This document shows, piece by piece, positions 1 through 12,624 of a stretch of 64,000 nucleotides of DNA (the stretch's first letter is position 1; each line of letters opens with the position of its first letter). The position numbers were made by a program, and so were the translations under genes. This stretch comes from Geosiphon pyriformis (Eukaryota > Glomeromycota > Glomeromycetes > Archaeosporales > Geosiphonaceae): NCBI GenBank assembly GCA_016748015.1, contig JAAOMT010000129.1, forward strand, positions 731,280-795,279, written 5' to 3'. Below the pieces are notes generated by a model, which worked only from the letters and a program-made list of their open reading frames with translations, did not search any database and was not told where the DNA came from.

Positions 1-3000
1 ATGAGAAAGACAAATGTCAGACACAGCATGACCATTCACCAAAGAAGAACTTGAGGAGAGAGGTACAACACCACCAAGAAAGCGAACGGAAAGATCAAAC
101 CAGAAAGGGACTGAGCCATGAGAGTCCAGTCTCTTCCAATGCTTAAAGGTTTTCCAACTGAAAACATCACTATTATGGTCACAAAGCTGTTCCACAAAAA
201 CAATCCCTTAATGTCTGAGCAAAAAGACACACTTGAAAAAACAGGAATCACCTAGAACCAAAGACATAGAAGTACCACACCAATGACAAAAGGCACAAGC
301 CAGAGGGCCTCCTAAAGACAAATCACACCTGGAAAAAATACGGACCATACCAGCCAAAAAATTATTTGAGGGACTAACACCAACACGAACCAAAAACAGT
401 AAGGGATGACGAAAACACCAGCTGAAAACCTGGAGGTCATGAGACCTATGTGAAAACAAGCAACCCAAGACACTAGTGGAATTTGCAAAAGCAATAATGG
501 AGGCCGATTTACTCTCAGCCTGGATTTGTTCGAAAGTCTTTAGATCATACAGAGAGGGATGATGAAGTGCATCACTGGGGAAATCACGTGGCAACCCAGA
601 CTTGGACTTAAAAATCTTGTGTACCAAAGTGTCCCATTTACTACAAACACCCAAAGAAACAAAACTGAACTGAGTCTTGTAGCTGATAATAGGGAAAAGA
701 ACCGCAGACACCAAATATACACACTGTTTGTCTGAAATCGCCTTCCTTAAAACAAGATTTACAAAAAACTGTACATCAGCCTGAGCTTTAGCCAAGCTAG
801 GCTTCAAAAAACCCCCAGAAGACAAAAAAATTCCCAAATAGTGATGAAATTCCCCTTTCCTGGTGATGGAAATAGGCGCACCATTGATAGTTAAACGAGG
901 GTCCAACACCCGACAGTTGATAAAGATGGCCACCATCTTGTCATTATTCACAGAAATGTTATTGAACCTGAAAAACTCACTAGCAATATCAAGAATGTGT
1001 TGTGTAGCAGCCTGGCTGCTACCAACCCAAATAGTATCATCGACGAAAGCACCAGCAGCGAGAAATGAAGTCAATCCAGCTCGAGGATCTACCCGGCCTG
1101 TTTTAGAAACAAAATGAGAATTCAACCTGTAGCCCCACACACTTTCCTGCCTCTTGACCTCATACAAAAGTGAATCATAAAAAATACGCCAGAAAAGAGG
1201 TGAGAAAACTTCTCCCTGATCCAGCCCATCGTGAACACAATACCCATCAGTTAAACCAAAGTCAGTCATCACTCTGTTGATGCGACCATTGTGAATACTG
1301 CCAAAAAATCTAATAAACCTGTCACACATTTTGATCCTGACCAAACTCCTCCTAAGATGTTCCCAACCAACCGAGTTATAAGTCTTGCGCATGTCCTGTA
1401 AAACCAGCCAAAGTTCACGGTTCTTCTTCAAGGCATCCTCAACCACAGAACTGACAGCAAAAATGGGAGACTGCATTGTTGTACCTTTCAAAACCGAAAA
1501 ATTGTCTCCATGAAGAACATCAAAAGTGCTGCAAGCCAAAGAGATCCTATCTGAAAAAATTTTGGAGAGAATCTTGCGGGCCGTTTCAATTAAAGCTATA
1601 GGACGGGTGTCTGTGAGAACTCCCTCCCATTCATATGGTTTAGGAATCATTGAGACCCAAGCTTCCCTCCAAGGCCCAGGAACTGACTTGCCAACCAGAC
1701 AGAGATTCAAGAACACTAAAAGCATATCCAAAACAGATTTGTCACAATGCTTTCACAATTCGTTGGAGATACCAGAAAGACCAGCCACTTTTCCATCAGA
1801 AAGATTTTTAACAACAGCTGACAATTCATCAAAACTAATCGAGCACATAACATCAGAGAAAGCACCATCGAACACGTAATCCAGAGGCCGAAATTGATGA
1901 ACCCAATCCTCAGAAAAGTCAGACACCATCTCACGTTTTCTGGTTCATCCCTCCATAATATCATCCACCTTGGACTTAACCAAATCAGGCTCCAAAATCA
2001 ACTCACCTTCTACAACCAGATGATCTAGGACCACCTTGCGAAAAAGACGCTCCAAAACACTTCTAATGGTGTGACCCTTGTTCAGCTCAAAACTCTCCAT
2101 TCTCTTACCAATAGCCTGCTTGATTGAGGATTCTTCAGCATGCTTGGATTCCAAAAATTTCAAAGAGCAGTACAATTTCCTTGCTTTGGCTAGTGCAGAA
2201 CGAATAAGGTCAAAATCAGAACCTGAAAAAAACAGAGACTTAACCTCCAATGCACCAGGAGAGTCGAGTCTATGCCACACCTCCAACCAAGAAGCAAAAC
2301 CATCACTTAAAGCCAAACGCAAAGCCTTAACCAACTTAGAAACCAGCAGCTCCAGTTTGTGAAACTTAGAAAAAGTCCTGGTAAACACGCCGTCAAAACC
2401 TTTGAACCATTTTTTCTTGAATATACTATCCGCTGAAAGAACCATGATCTTGTGAACAATGTTCTACATAGCGTCCACATCTGAAAACCTCACTGCCACA
2501 TCAAAAGCATCTGAGAACATAGAGACATTAGCAGCTGAAGCATTCTTGAACTCCAACCACCTAACATCATCGGCATCTTTGACGTCAAACTTCCAGCAAT
2601 CTCTATTTGCCTGCTTGCAAAGAGAATTCAAATGCATATCCAAGAGCCTGCCCAAACCCAAATCCACTGAAACAGCTTGATGGTCCATGTCAAAATGCTT
2701 ACTGACATTTAAAACCTTACAATGCACTATTGCATTGACAAGACACGAAGAGACAAACACATAATCAATTACTTTCATAACACCCCTAGAATTTTTCCAA
2801 GTGGGTGTTTTTGCAACCAGGCTACCAACTAAAGAATTGACCAGACCCAAATCAAAGCATTTTTTGAAACTTGCACTTTTATGAGAACCGTCTTCATTAA
2901 AATCACCCTTGAGAATGACAAAAGAAGATTCATTAACAGCCTTTGCAATAAGAGAGTTAACCTCATCAGCTTGAGAAAACCGCACCACCGAAGAAGCACC

Positions 3001-3329
3001 AGTGTAGAGCCCCAGAATTGACACTGAGAGCTTATTCTTGAAAAGCAATCTAACAGACAAGAGCCAGCCAGGCACTTCAGAAACTCTGCACACATGTCTT
3101 GCCAAAAAAGAGTCCATGACAACCGCCACACCAGCACCCAAATAACCACCCAAACACCATCAAACTTGGTGGCGATCCAGGAACGAACCTTATCCTTCAA
3201 CTTTGTCTTAGTAAAAATAGAAACCAAATTTTCCATGTCCTTGTGCCAATGAACTATATCTTCCTGTTTCACAGGAATGTTCATGCCCCGAACATTACAC
3301 ATAGCAACCTTCCAAATTAAACCGGTCAT
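1..3329 (-). pseudogene. LINE A ORF2 (endonuclease-reverse transcriptase), broken
   Basis: ORF2 starts at ATG 3329, overlapping the ORF1 stop. The N-terminal endonuclease (KVAMCNVRGMNIPVKQEDI ... VILKGDFNEDG ... DYVFVSS) resembles the AP-endonuclease domain that nicks target DNA. A linker follows, then the RT: IALIETARKILSKIFSDRIS, VLQDMRKTYNSVGW, GLDQGEVFSPLFWRIFYDSL and AFVDDTIW (catalytic DD codons 1036-1041). Breaks: a frameshift near 3155, where sequence present in copy B (around FSSGLDSG) is missing; stops at 2464-2466, 1945-1947 and 1753-1755, each at a Trp position in copy B (TGG to TAG or TGA); and a further stop near 208. The 1731-208 stretch is open for 507 codons. Confidence 0.85.
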
Positions 3330-5281
3330 TGAGAAGACGAGAAAACCGAAGAACCCAAACCAGAACACAACATATCCAGTTTTGCCAAAACTGAGCCGAC
3401 TGATGCATCCAAAGTCATCAACTTTGACTCCAAACCACCAACTTTGGCAGTTAGAACCTTCGAACTACTGGAACCAAAATCAGGATTGGCATCATCAACG
3501 GTAGGGCAAAGAGAAGGAGAAGTCACCAACGGAATGTCCAGCACCATATCCAAATCCACACATGAGACCAGAAAAGCAGACGCAACGGGATGAGAGGCGA
3601 GAGAGGAAGACACCAAAGATATCACCTTAACACAACTCAGCTTCTTCGCAATGGCAGAAACTCAGTCTGTCAAAAGCTCCAAAAAGCATTCCAAAATTGC
3701 CAACCAACTGCATAAACCAGAGATATCAGGAGGAGAGGATTCCACTGAGACTGATCCTGCGCTGAAACTCGCACCAACAGAAAAAGGACCCAAAGAAACC
3801 ACATGAAAGGAAGTGCCATCAGCAACTTGGGCCCATGTCTTGCCACCAAAGGAAACTGGATGAGCAATAAGAGCCTGCTTCCTCCTATATACATTAGCCA
3901 GACAAACCCAATCCTGAGAAGTTACCACCTGCCTACTGCAAGCACCAGAATTCCCACCCATAGAACAAACATCAGAAACATAACTGAATTGTTTATACAC
4001 TGCACAACAGGCTAAAGAGAAACCAGCCCAACACAAACTCACATTTTTGAAAACTGGAATGGTACCAATAGCAGCCAACTTGGATGCCTCATTACCAAAA
4101 CAAATTACAGTGCATCTATCACAAACATATGAACTAGGATTACAGCCGATATAACAAGTTTTCCCACCATATGATTCCAACAAACTGGAGAGATCATGAG
4201 CATTGGTGCCAACTGGAAGAGTGTAAAGCAATGCCCGATGCTGATCTCTCAACATCCACGTTTGTTTATCAATATTTGCCTTTGCCATGCGAACAGAATC
4301 CTTTCCCATGAGCACAGATCATCTAGCTGCAACCAAATCAGCCATTTCAGATAATTCATATTCCACTAGGGCCTTTTGCCAAAGACCAATAAGCTGCACT
4401 TTGATTAAAATGATCTTGCCAAACTTGGAGAACACTGCCTCAATTGCCAATTTGAGAAGATCCACTGGGATCTCCTTGACTATCACTTCCCAATCTGAAT
4501 GGACACTTGATTTTCTCAGATTATTATTGACTAAAATTTTCTCACTGATTGCCAATTTCCTAGCCTTATTTAAACTAATTTCAGAAGTAAATGAGGATCT
4601 GATGATCCCAGGGAATTTTGAGGGAGTTAAGACTCTTCCAAACCCATCAATGCAATAAAAATTTTTTTTCAAACTGATTATTTTATCATTATTAGTTTTG
4701 TCAGGAACTGCAGATAGCTCAATATCCAATGCAAACAATTTTGACAAATTAAAATTCCGTTTCTCTGGTGCACGTGACCCGATTGGAGGAAAGCGATTGA
4801 ATCCATGAAATTTGGGACTCGGGAGAGGCAAAGTATTCTCACTATCACTTGGAACGTTGAAAAAAAGAGGTGGCAGCTTACTGTTCAGAACATAGGTGCG
4901 AGTACGCGTCTTCTTTGGCATGACATTGTTTATATCGTTGTCCAAACCTGAAACATCTGACTCTGCATAGCAAGTTTTTTCAGCAATAACATTTTCCACG
5001 TTATCCAAGTCTGAGACGCCACTCACGCTGTCCACTTCGCTGTTGACTTCGCTAGCCCACAATCACCCAATGTTAGGTCTGTTACCACTTTCATCCATAA
5101 CGTTCGAGACACTAGTAAACGACTCCACCAACCTGTCAACCACCACAGGTTTTTTCGGCTTCTTATAGGATGCACCGCGAGAATGAAGACCAACCGAGTG
5201 CTTATTTTTGACACCAGACCGGGTCCCCAACCCAGCTGAAACGGACCCAGAACCACCAGCAGCAAAGCCCACCGGTTTCAT
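3326..5281 (-). pseudogene. LINE A ORF1 (RRM-like and zinc-knuckle RNA-binding protein), broken
   Basis: Starts at ATG 5281 (MKPVGFAAGGSGS) and ends at a TGA (3326-3328) that overlaps the ORF2 ATG. ORF1 proteins of LINEs bind the element RNA to form the RNP. A segment around 4330-4500 (WEVIVKEIPVDLLKLAIEAV, then FSKFGKIILIKVQLIGLWQK) has the layout of an RRM fold. Near 3974-4015 the knuckle reads CAVYKQFSYVSDVC, where copies B and C keep C-x2-C-x4-H-x4-C, so the second Cys and the His are both Tyr. In-frame stops occur near 5062 and between 4319 and 4315. The C-terminal part (3625-3326) is Ser-rich and helical. Confidence 0.8.
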
Positions 5282-5395
5282 AGCAACAAAAGGGGGAATG
5301 TCTAAAGAAATAACTGGAGAAAGGTAAAGGGGAAAGGGAAAAGAAAGGCTATTTCAGTGACGACTCAAAGCTCTCGTTGTGACCGGGAGATCAAC

Positions 5396-7107
5396 GAAAG
5401 AAAGAGTTTAATAATATTGCAGTTAGATTTAAAAGTAAGCTTATTAGTTTTAATAGAAAAATTATTTATGTATACTGAAGCTTTTATAAATTACAATAAT
5501 ACTAAATCTTAAGAATTTAATATTTTTTAATTTATAATTATTCTATGGTTGTCTAATAATCTATCTCTAAAAAAATATCAAAGCACTTTAAAAAATAAAT
5601 CATATTTTAATTCCTAGTATACAAAATTTTACACATTCTTATTTTTTTTTATGCTATTTTCTATAACTATGCTTATTTCTATATAATATGTTATAATTTT
5701 TTAAAAATATGTTTATTCTTTACAAATATGCACATTTTAGAAAATGTGTTGTAATTTTCTGAAAATATGCTCATTTTTTGTAAATATGTATATTTTTGAA
5801 AATATGTTTACATATTGAGTACTATTTTCTTATTGGTCTATTTTTATAATCTGTTTTTTGTATTTTTTTTTGTATTTTTTTTCTATAAGTAACAGCAATT
5901 AATTTTAATTTTATTTAATTAGTCTAATTTTTGAAATTAAATAATTAAATAATATAATTAAATAAAACCATATATAAAAACATATATTGTTTTGTTTTAA
6001 GACTAATAAAAATTAGTTAAAAATTAATATATTAAAAAATACAGCTAAAAATTAATTCAAATTAAAATTAGCCAATATAATTTTATTGTTGTTGTTTAAA
6101 ACACCAGAAAAAAATTTGGTATTAAACATAATTAAGAGTTAAAAAGATTGTTTTTTGGCTATTTTGGCTTTTTTGGTTATTTAAACAGCAATAAAAAAAA
6201 ACAGAAAAAAATAACTTGGTTACTAGTTTCTTATAAATATTTTAAAACTTTTAAAAAAAATAAAATTATACTAAAACTATTCCAAATAGACTGTTTTAAA
6301 AAAACTTTTAATTAAAAATAAAAAAAATGCTTTTAAAACAATAAAAAATTAGTCATTATAAAATATTATTAAGTAGTTTTAATAATTGTTAATACTTTAT
6401 TGGTAAAAAAATTACCAGTTGCTTTAAGTAATAAAAAAGATAAAAAAAATGCAGTTTTTTGCTTTTTGTCTTGATTATGATCATAAAAATAGGAAAGAAA
6501 AAAAGTTTTTTTAATTATATAAAATAAATACAATTTATTTTATATAATTTAAAAATATAATTAAGTATTATATTAATTATAATTTATCAAAATGGCATTT
6601 TTAATTATCATTAACAAAAAATATATGAACATATCTTATAATAGTAAAATATAATATAAAATATTAGATCATTATAACTTATTTTTTAATTTAAACATAA
6701 ACAATATTATAAATAAGCAAAAGATGAAATGTTTTGCCATCAGTTAATCAAACTTGAAAAAAATCAAAATCCACGAAAAGTAGTCTGTAATTTAAAAAAT
6801 TTGCAGTTCACAATGTCATAAATATTTTATATTGAAAAGAACAGAATTTTCGACCCTTATTATAAAACCAAGACGAATCCAAAAATAATCTACCAGAGAT
6901 AAACTCTTCTTGAAAAAATTGGGCTATTAATATAAAACAATTTTATGAACTCTCTAGATCCCTAATAATCTCTGGAAAATATTTATAATTTTACACCAGT
7001 CATGCCTCCAGAATCTTGGAGACGTGACCGGATTGAGTCCACGTCACACGTCGTCCGTTGAGCTTTTTTTCATTTTGTATATTTGTTCACAGTCCAATTT
7101 CCTTTTC
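5396..7107. other. AT-rich intergenic stretch
   Basis: No coding signal seen on either strand. It consists of runs of A and T with many short stop-punctuated frames. Part of it (about 5880-6560) matches sequence at 43230-43860, listed separately. The last 150 bases before CSM1 are less AT-biased and presumably hold its 3' UTR. Confidence 0.7.
5880..6560. repeat. Dispersed AT-rich non-coding repeat, copy 1
   Basis: Shares ordered word matches with 43230-43860: a ttggctattttggcttttttggttattta-like run, then a kaataaaaaa stretch and aaaatattttaaaactttta, all in the same order and orientation. Its right part (about 6350-6510, containing aataaaaaagataaaaaaa) also matches about 29690-29850. No ORF. 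It could be a MITE, a SINE-like unit or a decayed element end. Confidence 0.5.
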
Positions 7108-8916
7108 TCAACAATCAGGACGGTCTTCTTCGGTGTGGAGACCCACAGAGCGGCCCTGAAGAGAATTCAAGAGCCGCCAAAAAAAGGCCTGTGACTGATC
7201 AGAACTAAATTCGAGTTCTTCTTGCAAATGTTCGTCTAAGATAGCCAACAAGAATCGATCACGTGGCATTTGGAGATCTGGTGAATATTCCCAACGGCCG
7301 TCATCGTTAAGGATTAGCTTGAAATGTAAGTCTGGAAACGCGTTAACCAAAAGTTCCTACTGGGAAAATTTAACAAGATGCAAATGTAAATCGCAAGATT
7401 TAATACCTTCTCCCTCACCAGAGCCTGTATGAATACAATCAAATATTTTACGTTTGCTTTCAATCTTGAGATCTAATACCGTTACTCCTGTCAGGTCTTC
7501 GTATAACCTAATCTCAGGAGATGGATCAGAGTTCTGAGAGTTTGATGAGAACTGGCCTTTATGTTGTTTTATGAGATTTTGGCTCTGTCTTGTCTCATAA
7601 TCAAGCTCTTTCTGAAGTTGTTTGACTGCATTGAGACAATTTCCAAATCTTTTATTTGATTGAAGTTGAATTCACGGAATTGAAAATCAGATAGTTACCT
7701 TTTTCTTGCAAGGAAACGACTTGCCTCTCACATTCCTTTGTTTTGGAATCGGATTGAGCCTTCAATCTAGAATTGAGCTCTTCCAACTCTAGTATAACGT
7801 GATCAGTAAATAGTTAAATTTTTTGCAATTGAATCGAACAAGAGTAATTAGGAGAGTAAACAAACCTTTTTCCCTTGATTCTGCCTTCTGAAGCTGAATG
7901 AGTTGACTTTCCTTTTTTTTACTAGCTATATGAAATTGATTTAATTCGAGCCTCAAATTTCCCAATTGATTTTCAAGTGATTTAATATGCGCGTCTTTGG
8001 CTTGAGTGATTTCTTGAAGCTGTGTTTGAATTTCTTCAGCAGATATAGCGTTAAGGTTTGGTCGTTTGATTCTTGTTTTTTTGAGTGACCTTAAAGAATC
8101 ATCAGTTTGTACCTCGTCCAGGTCCTTAGTTTCTGGAGGAGGCGTAACTTTTCTCTTTTTCCTATTGACTATGTCAGGTGTTTCAACGGAGACAGTTGTA
8201 TTCCTTGGCTGTCTTCGATTGATTCGAGCCTTTTTGGGAGACTGCGGGGTTTTTTTATCCCCGGTTTCGTCAGAGATTTGGACGGTCTGATCATTTTGTG
8301 TGGGAGAATTAGCCCTTCGTTTTCCATTAACATTGATAATATCAGAATTGTCATTATTCTGGGGGAGGGCAATGACTTTAGATGAGGATGAAATTATTTT
8401 GGGTGATGTGATGTCTTCTGGTTTTTGTATTATCGGGATATCTCTGATTTTGACAAGGGGCAGTCCATGATCTTCCCAGTCGGATTCCGAATCTGAAGTT
8501 GTTTCCTCCTTTTTTGACTGTTTTTGAGGATTCAAGTTTTGGCCACGCTTCGTCTTGTTGGTTTCTCCTTTATTTTGTTTTGTTTTTACTTGTTTCGGCC
8601 CAGAATCTTTCAGTTTACGGGGAGCACGTGGTTTCGCTGGTTTTTTTGCCTTTCGAATGCATTTGAAAAAGCAAGAGTTTTAAAATAAAAAAATAATTTT
8701 TACTTGCTATTTAGAAGGACGCATGTTAGGGTGACCTACCTTTGCTGTGACTCCTGACTTAGAACTCGTTTCAATATCTTGAGATTCGTTAATTATGATA
8801 TCAGGCGTTACTTTAGTTTCTTGAGCGTCGGTAACCTCCTTGTCTTTGGGAGCGGATTTCACGTTTTCTTTCGTTGCAGTAACTTTTTTTGAAGTTTTAG
8901 CTTTCTTTGGAGGCAT
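7108..8916 (-). CDS. CSM1: Csm1/Pcs1-like monopolin (kinetochore) subunit, 5 exons
   Basis: Five exons join in frame: 8916-8740, 8649-7866, 7788-7699, 7625-7407 and 7331-7108, with GT-AG introns of 73-90 bp. The total is 1494 nt, or 497 residues. Residues 1 to about 255 are Lys/Ser-rich and disordered (MPPKKAKTSKKVTATKEN), with repeated basic KKxR patches that look like nuclear signals. About 258-390 form a coiled coil (QLQEITQAKDAHIKSLENQ). About 395-497 form a globular end with RLYEDLTGVTVLDLKI, DLHFKLILNDDGRWEYSP, EHLQEELEFSSDQ and FFWRLLNSLQG. This layout matches the Csm1/Pcs1 family, where a coiled-coil dimer carries a globular head that binds kinetochore proteins and, in yeasts, rDNA or monopolin partners. 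The family call rests on motif recall; the intron 4 donor (7407 versus about 7421) is the least certain junction. Confidence 0.75.
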
Positions 8917-9289
8917 GTCTTTTTCGGTCTTTAAGTGTTAAATTTGGTTTTAGCCAGATGTAAACAATCATACTATCATGTTTTGTGATGAAAGAAATTA
9001 TCTCTAAATAATGTATTTTGCATTTTTAAATGAAAATAATAAATATTAATATTTAAATATTTTTGATAATAAGTAATTTTAAAGTACAAATCTTTTTTTA
9101 ATATTAATATGATTTATTATTTAGTTTATTCAATTAATTATTCTTAATAATTTTAATAATTATAATGTTTTTAAAAAATTACAAAATTATAGTATTAACG
9201 AAATACAATTAAAATTCTAAATGCTTCAAGTATTTGGTAATTTTATAATATATAAGTTTTTTTTGTAATCCATAAGTTAAAAAAAACAA
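8917..9289. other. CSM1 upstream region
   Basis: Upstream of the CSM1 start codon the sequence is moderately AT-rich for about 100 bases (probable 5' UTR and promoter), then strongly AT-rich. No convincing ORF, RNA gene or repeat was seen. Confidence 0.5.
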
Positions 9290-9600
9290 GCACATAACGA
9301 AATGATTTGCCATGGGATTTTTTTGACAAAACCGATATTTGGTAAATGTACTTCAGGTACTATGGGGAGAATATTGCCCAAAATGCTAATTTCAAGAAAC
9401 TCTATTCTGAGGTCTAATACACTATGGAAAAGCAAAGCGCAGCCCATCATTGATAACTGGAAGGTACGTTTGTGTTCAACTGATGAGTGAATGGAAGAGG
9501 ATAAAGCCTCGTTTTGGTTTTGGCAAGTAAGACTCAAGAAGGAAAACGGTCGAGATATCTCAAGCTGGAACACGCAAAGTTCGACGTTCCTTCTAATTTG
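9290..9600. other. Unrecognised coding-like island
   Basis: About 300 bases with clearly higher GC and codon-like texture between two AT deserts. Plus-strand frames give short open pieces (for example MICHGIFLTKPIFGKCTSG and RDISSWNTQSSTF) but no frame stays open, and no family is recognised. A minus-strand frame is open for 98 codons (9573-9277). It is probably a decayed exon or gene fragment; strand and identity are unknown. Confidence 0.3.
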
Positions 9601-12475
9601 GACAATTAAATTGATTATCTATATAAAACAATTATATAAACTATTTACATCAAGTCCAAAATTATTATTATTGATAATGTTAATTTTGTTTTTTGCTATT
9701 AAAATAAAATATATTTTATCTTTTATTTCTGTTGTAACTAATTTTGTTAAACTAAATCTTTTTATTATAATAAATTAATATATTAAAACAAAATTTTATA
9801 ATATAAATATTTATATCAAATAGAAATTAATTTATTTTTAATTATATTTTTAAAAAGAATTTTTTTTTGTTATTTATCAAAAATTTTACTACAATTAAAA
9901 AAAGTAATAGTCAAAAAATTTAATAATTAAATTTTAAAAAATGATTACAATACGAAATTATAAAACAAATAATAATATTTTATTTTTTTATTTTTTTATT
10001 TTAACAAAGTATAATTCTTTTAGATTTATATAATTACAATATAAATAATTACAAATATAAAAATTTGTGTTTTTAATATATAAACAATTATTTAAACTTA
10101 AAACTAATATTTATTTAACTAATTAAATAAATTTATTGTTTTTATTTTATTTAAGTAATCTTTTAATGTTTACCTATTATAAATATGCTTAAGTATAAAA
10201 TTTTTGATTGTTTTTTTATAATATTTTATTTTATTATTTTATATTTAATACAATTTATTAAAACTAATCACAATTAATTAACTATTTATATTACAAAAAT
10301 TTTAAAAATATGTTTTATTTTTATTTTTAAATTAATTAATTTTTTTAAGTAAACTAATAACCAAATTAACAACATATTTAATTTGAATTCTTATTAATTA
10401 AAACATATTTTTATATTAATAAAAAAACAATTAAATTTACGAAAAAATTCAATTTTTTTAACATATCTTTAAAAATTTTATTAACAAATTGACAAAAAAG
10501 TTAAATACAAATACTAATAATTCTTGTATTTAGTATTAATATAAAAAACCATTGTATTTTTTTTGTAATAAATACATGTTTTGCTTAATTTATTACAAAA
10601 ATTGGAAATTAATTAGTCTAATACTTTTAAAAAAATAAAAAAAATACAAAAGTTATTTAAGAATAAATTATAATTATTAATAATAAAACAAAAAAACTTT
10701 TTTCAAAAAAAAAATAACCATTAAAAATTTGTTAATTAAAAATAGCTTAATAATTCAAAAGAAAATAATACTTTTGAATAAATTAATATAATATAATATA
10801 TTATTATTACTAAAAAAAACTTGTTTTATCTATTTGAAATTATATTAATTTAATTATTATAATAATAAATTTATCAAAAAAAAATAAACCAAATAGAAAA
10901 ACTTGAATTTATATAAAAAACCAAAAACAAATAAATTTAAATTTAAAAAGTTAAAAAAAAACTGTTTTTATTATTAAATATAATATTTATAAATTTATAA
11001 TTATATTTTTTAAATTAATCAATATTTTTTTTATTTTTTAACAATTAATAAATAAAATATTTAAATTAATTAACAAAAATATTATTTTAGTTTATTTAAA
11101 TAATATTATAATATATTTAAAAATTTAAAATAAATACTTTGAATATTTATAATTTTTAAAAAAAATACTAACTTGAAAATTAATTTAATTAAATTTTTTT
11201 TGAATATTAATCTATCTAGTTTTTTGGTTGTCTGATTTAAAATCTTAAACAACCAATAAATATTTATAAATTACTTGGTTTTTTATTATAAAAAATTTGT
11301 TAAAATTTTTCCAAAATTCTCTTTTTTTAAATCAATTATTCAAAAAAACAAATTTATTTAGTTATTAAACAAAAATATTTAACAGTAATTTAATTTATTA
11401 ATTATTAAAACAAATATTTTTTTGGTACCAAATTTTTAATAATAACAAATTATTAAGTTTTGATTTAATTATATAAAAAAAAAATTAAAACATAAATAAT
11501 TAATTTATTAGATATTTTAATTAGATAAATTCAATTATAATATATAATATTTACAAAAAACCTAATTATTAAAACATTAATGTTTTTTTCAAACTTATTA
11601 TCAAGTAATAATAATTATTATTTTAATTAATTTAATTTAATTATTAATATAATTGCTTTAATAAACTTAAACAATTATTCTGTATTAATAAAATTTTAAA
11701 TAAAAAACAATACTTATTAAATTATATTCAATAACAAAAAAAATATTTGTAAAAACAATTAAATTTTTATTAGAGTTAGTTATATAAAAAAAATAAAAAA
11801 ATTCTAATTGCTTTAAAAAAATCATAAAATTTAAAGAAAAAAAAATTGTGATTTATAATATATATATTGATTTATTAGTTAAATATTCTAAAAAAACAAA
11901 AACAATTTAAAAAATTTTAGTTTGGTATTATTAATTTATTTTAACAAAAATATTGTTAAATACATTAAAACTTGTAATATTTATTAAAAAAAATCTCTAA
12001 TAGAAAAAAAACATTTATCTAATTTTTATTAATCAATTATTTGACAAAATTAATATTAATATTGTTAAATTTTTAATAATAATTTTTAATAAAAACAGAT
12101 ATATTATAATAAACACCAATTATTTTACAAAATAAATAGAAACAAAAATTATATTTGATTAAATAATAGTTTTTATTGTTAATTTATTTATAAAAATATT
12201 ATATATTATTATGACTGTTTCAAAAAACTTTTATTTATTAAAAAAAGACTTTTTTTTAATATATTAATTAAAAAACTTTGTAAAAAATTAGAAGTATATT
12301 ATAAACTTTTATCTTTACATTATTTTTAAACAAATAACTTAATAAAATATTTCAATAAAATATTATATAAAACATCAATCAAAACTGGTAAAAAACAAAT
12401 TTATAAGACAAAGTACTGTTTTTATCTTTGTTTATTAATAAAATTATAAATTATAATATTACAAATTATATGTTT
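9601..12475. other. AT desert
   Basis: Almost 3 kb of A/T-dominated sequence with homopolymer runs and no open frame of note. Nothing recognisable was found on either strand. Confidence 0.7.
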
Positions 12476-12476
12476 T

Positions 12477-12500
12477 TTTATTTATTTATTTATTTATTTT
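12477..12500 (-). repeat. (TAAA)n tail at the LINE B 3' end
   Basis: On the plus strand this reads as tandem TTTA units; on the element strand it is a (TAAA)n/(AAAT)n run immediately after the 3' UTR. Simple-repeat or A-rich tails are typical 3' ends of LINEs formed by target-primed reverse transcription. Confidence 0.75.
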
Positions 12501-12624
12501 TTATTCATTTAATGAGTGAGATCTAAACACTACTTAGAACTATATATCAATGAAATGATCTAAATTAAGCATGAATCATGCATTTTCTACATGTGACCAG
12601 CCACTTGAGCCAATTAGGACAACA

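Larger units (their letters stand above)
1..5395 (-). mobile_element. LINE retrotransposon copy A, 3' end outside window
   Basis: Non-LTR retrotransposon read right to left. The order is a 5' leader (about 5395-5282), ORF1 with an RRM-like segment and a degenerate zinc knuckle, then ORF2 with an APE-type endonuclease (GDFNED motif) and RT (FVDD motif at about 1033-1044). The same plan occurs at 12476-19300 and 32361-40115, where RNase H follows the RT, so the RNase H of this copy should lie left of base 1. The domain set recalls the Tad/I-like clades known from fungi; clade assignment is inference. It is the most GC-rich and least decayed LINE here, yet it carries several nonsense codons and a frameshift, so it is not autonomous. 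Confidence 0.9.

Noticed and set aside
863-2680. Plus-strand ORFs over LINE A
   Set aside because: Antisense to ORF2, which shows motif conservation on the minus strand.
9601-12475. Mitochondrial DNA origin of the AT deserts
   Set aside because: No mitochondrial genes or rRNA words, and they are contiguous with spliced nuclear genes.
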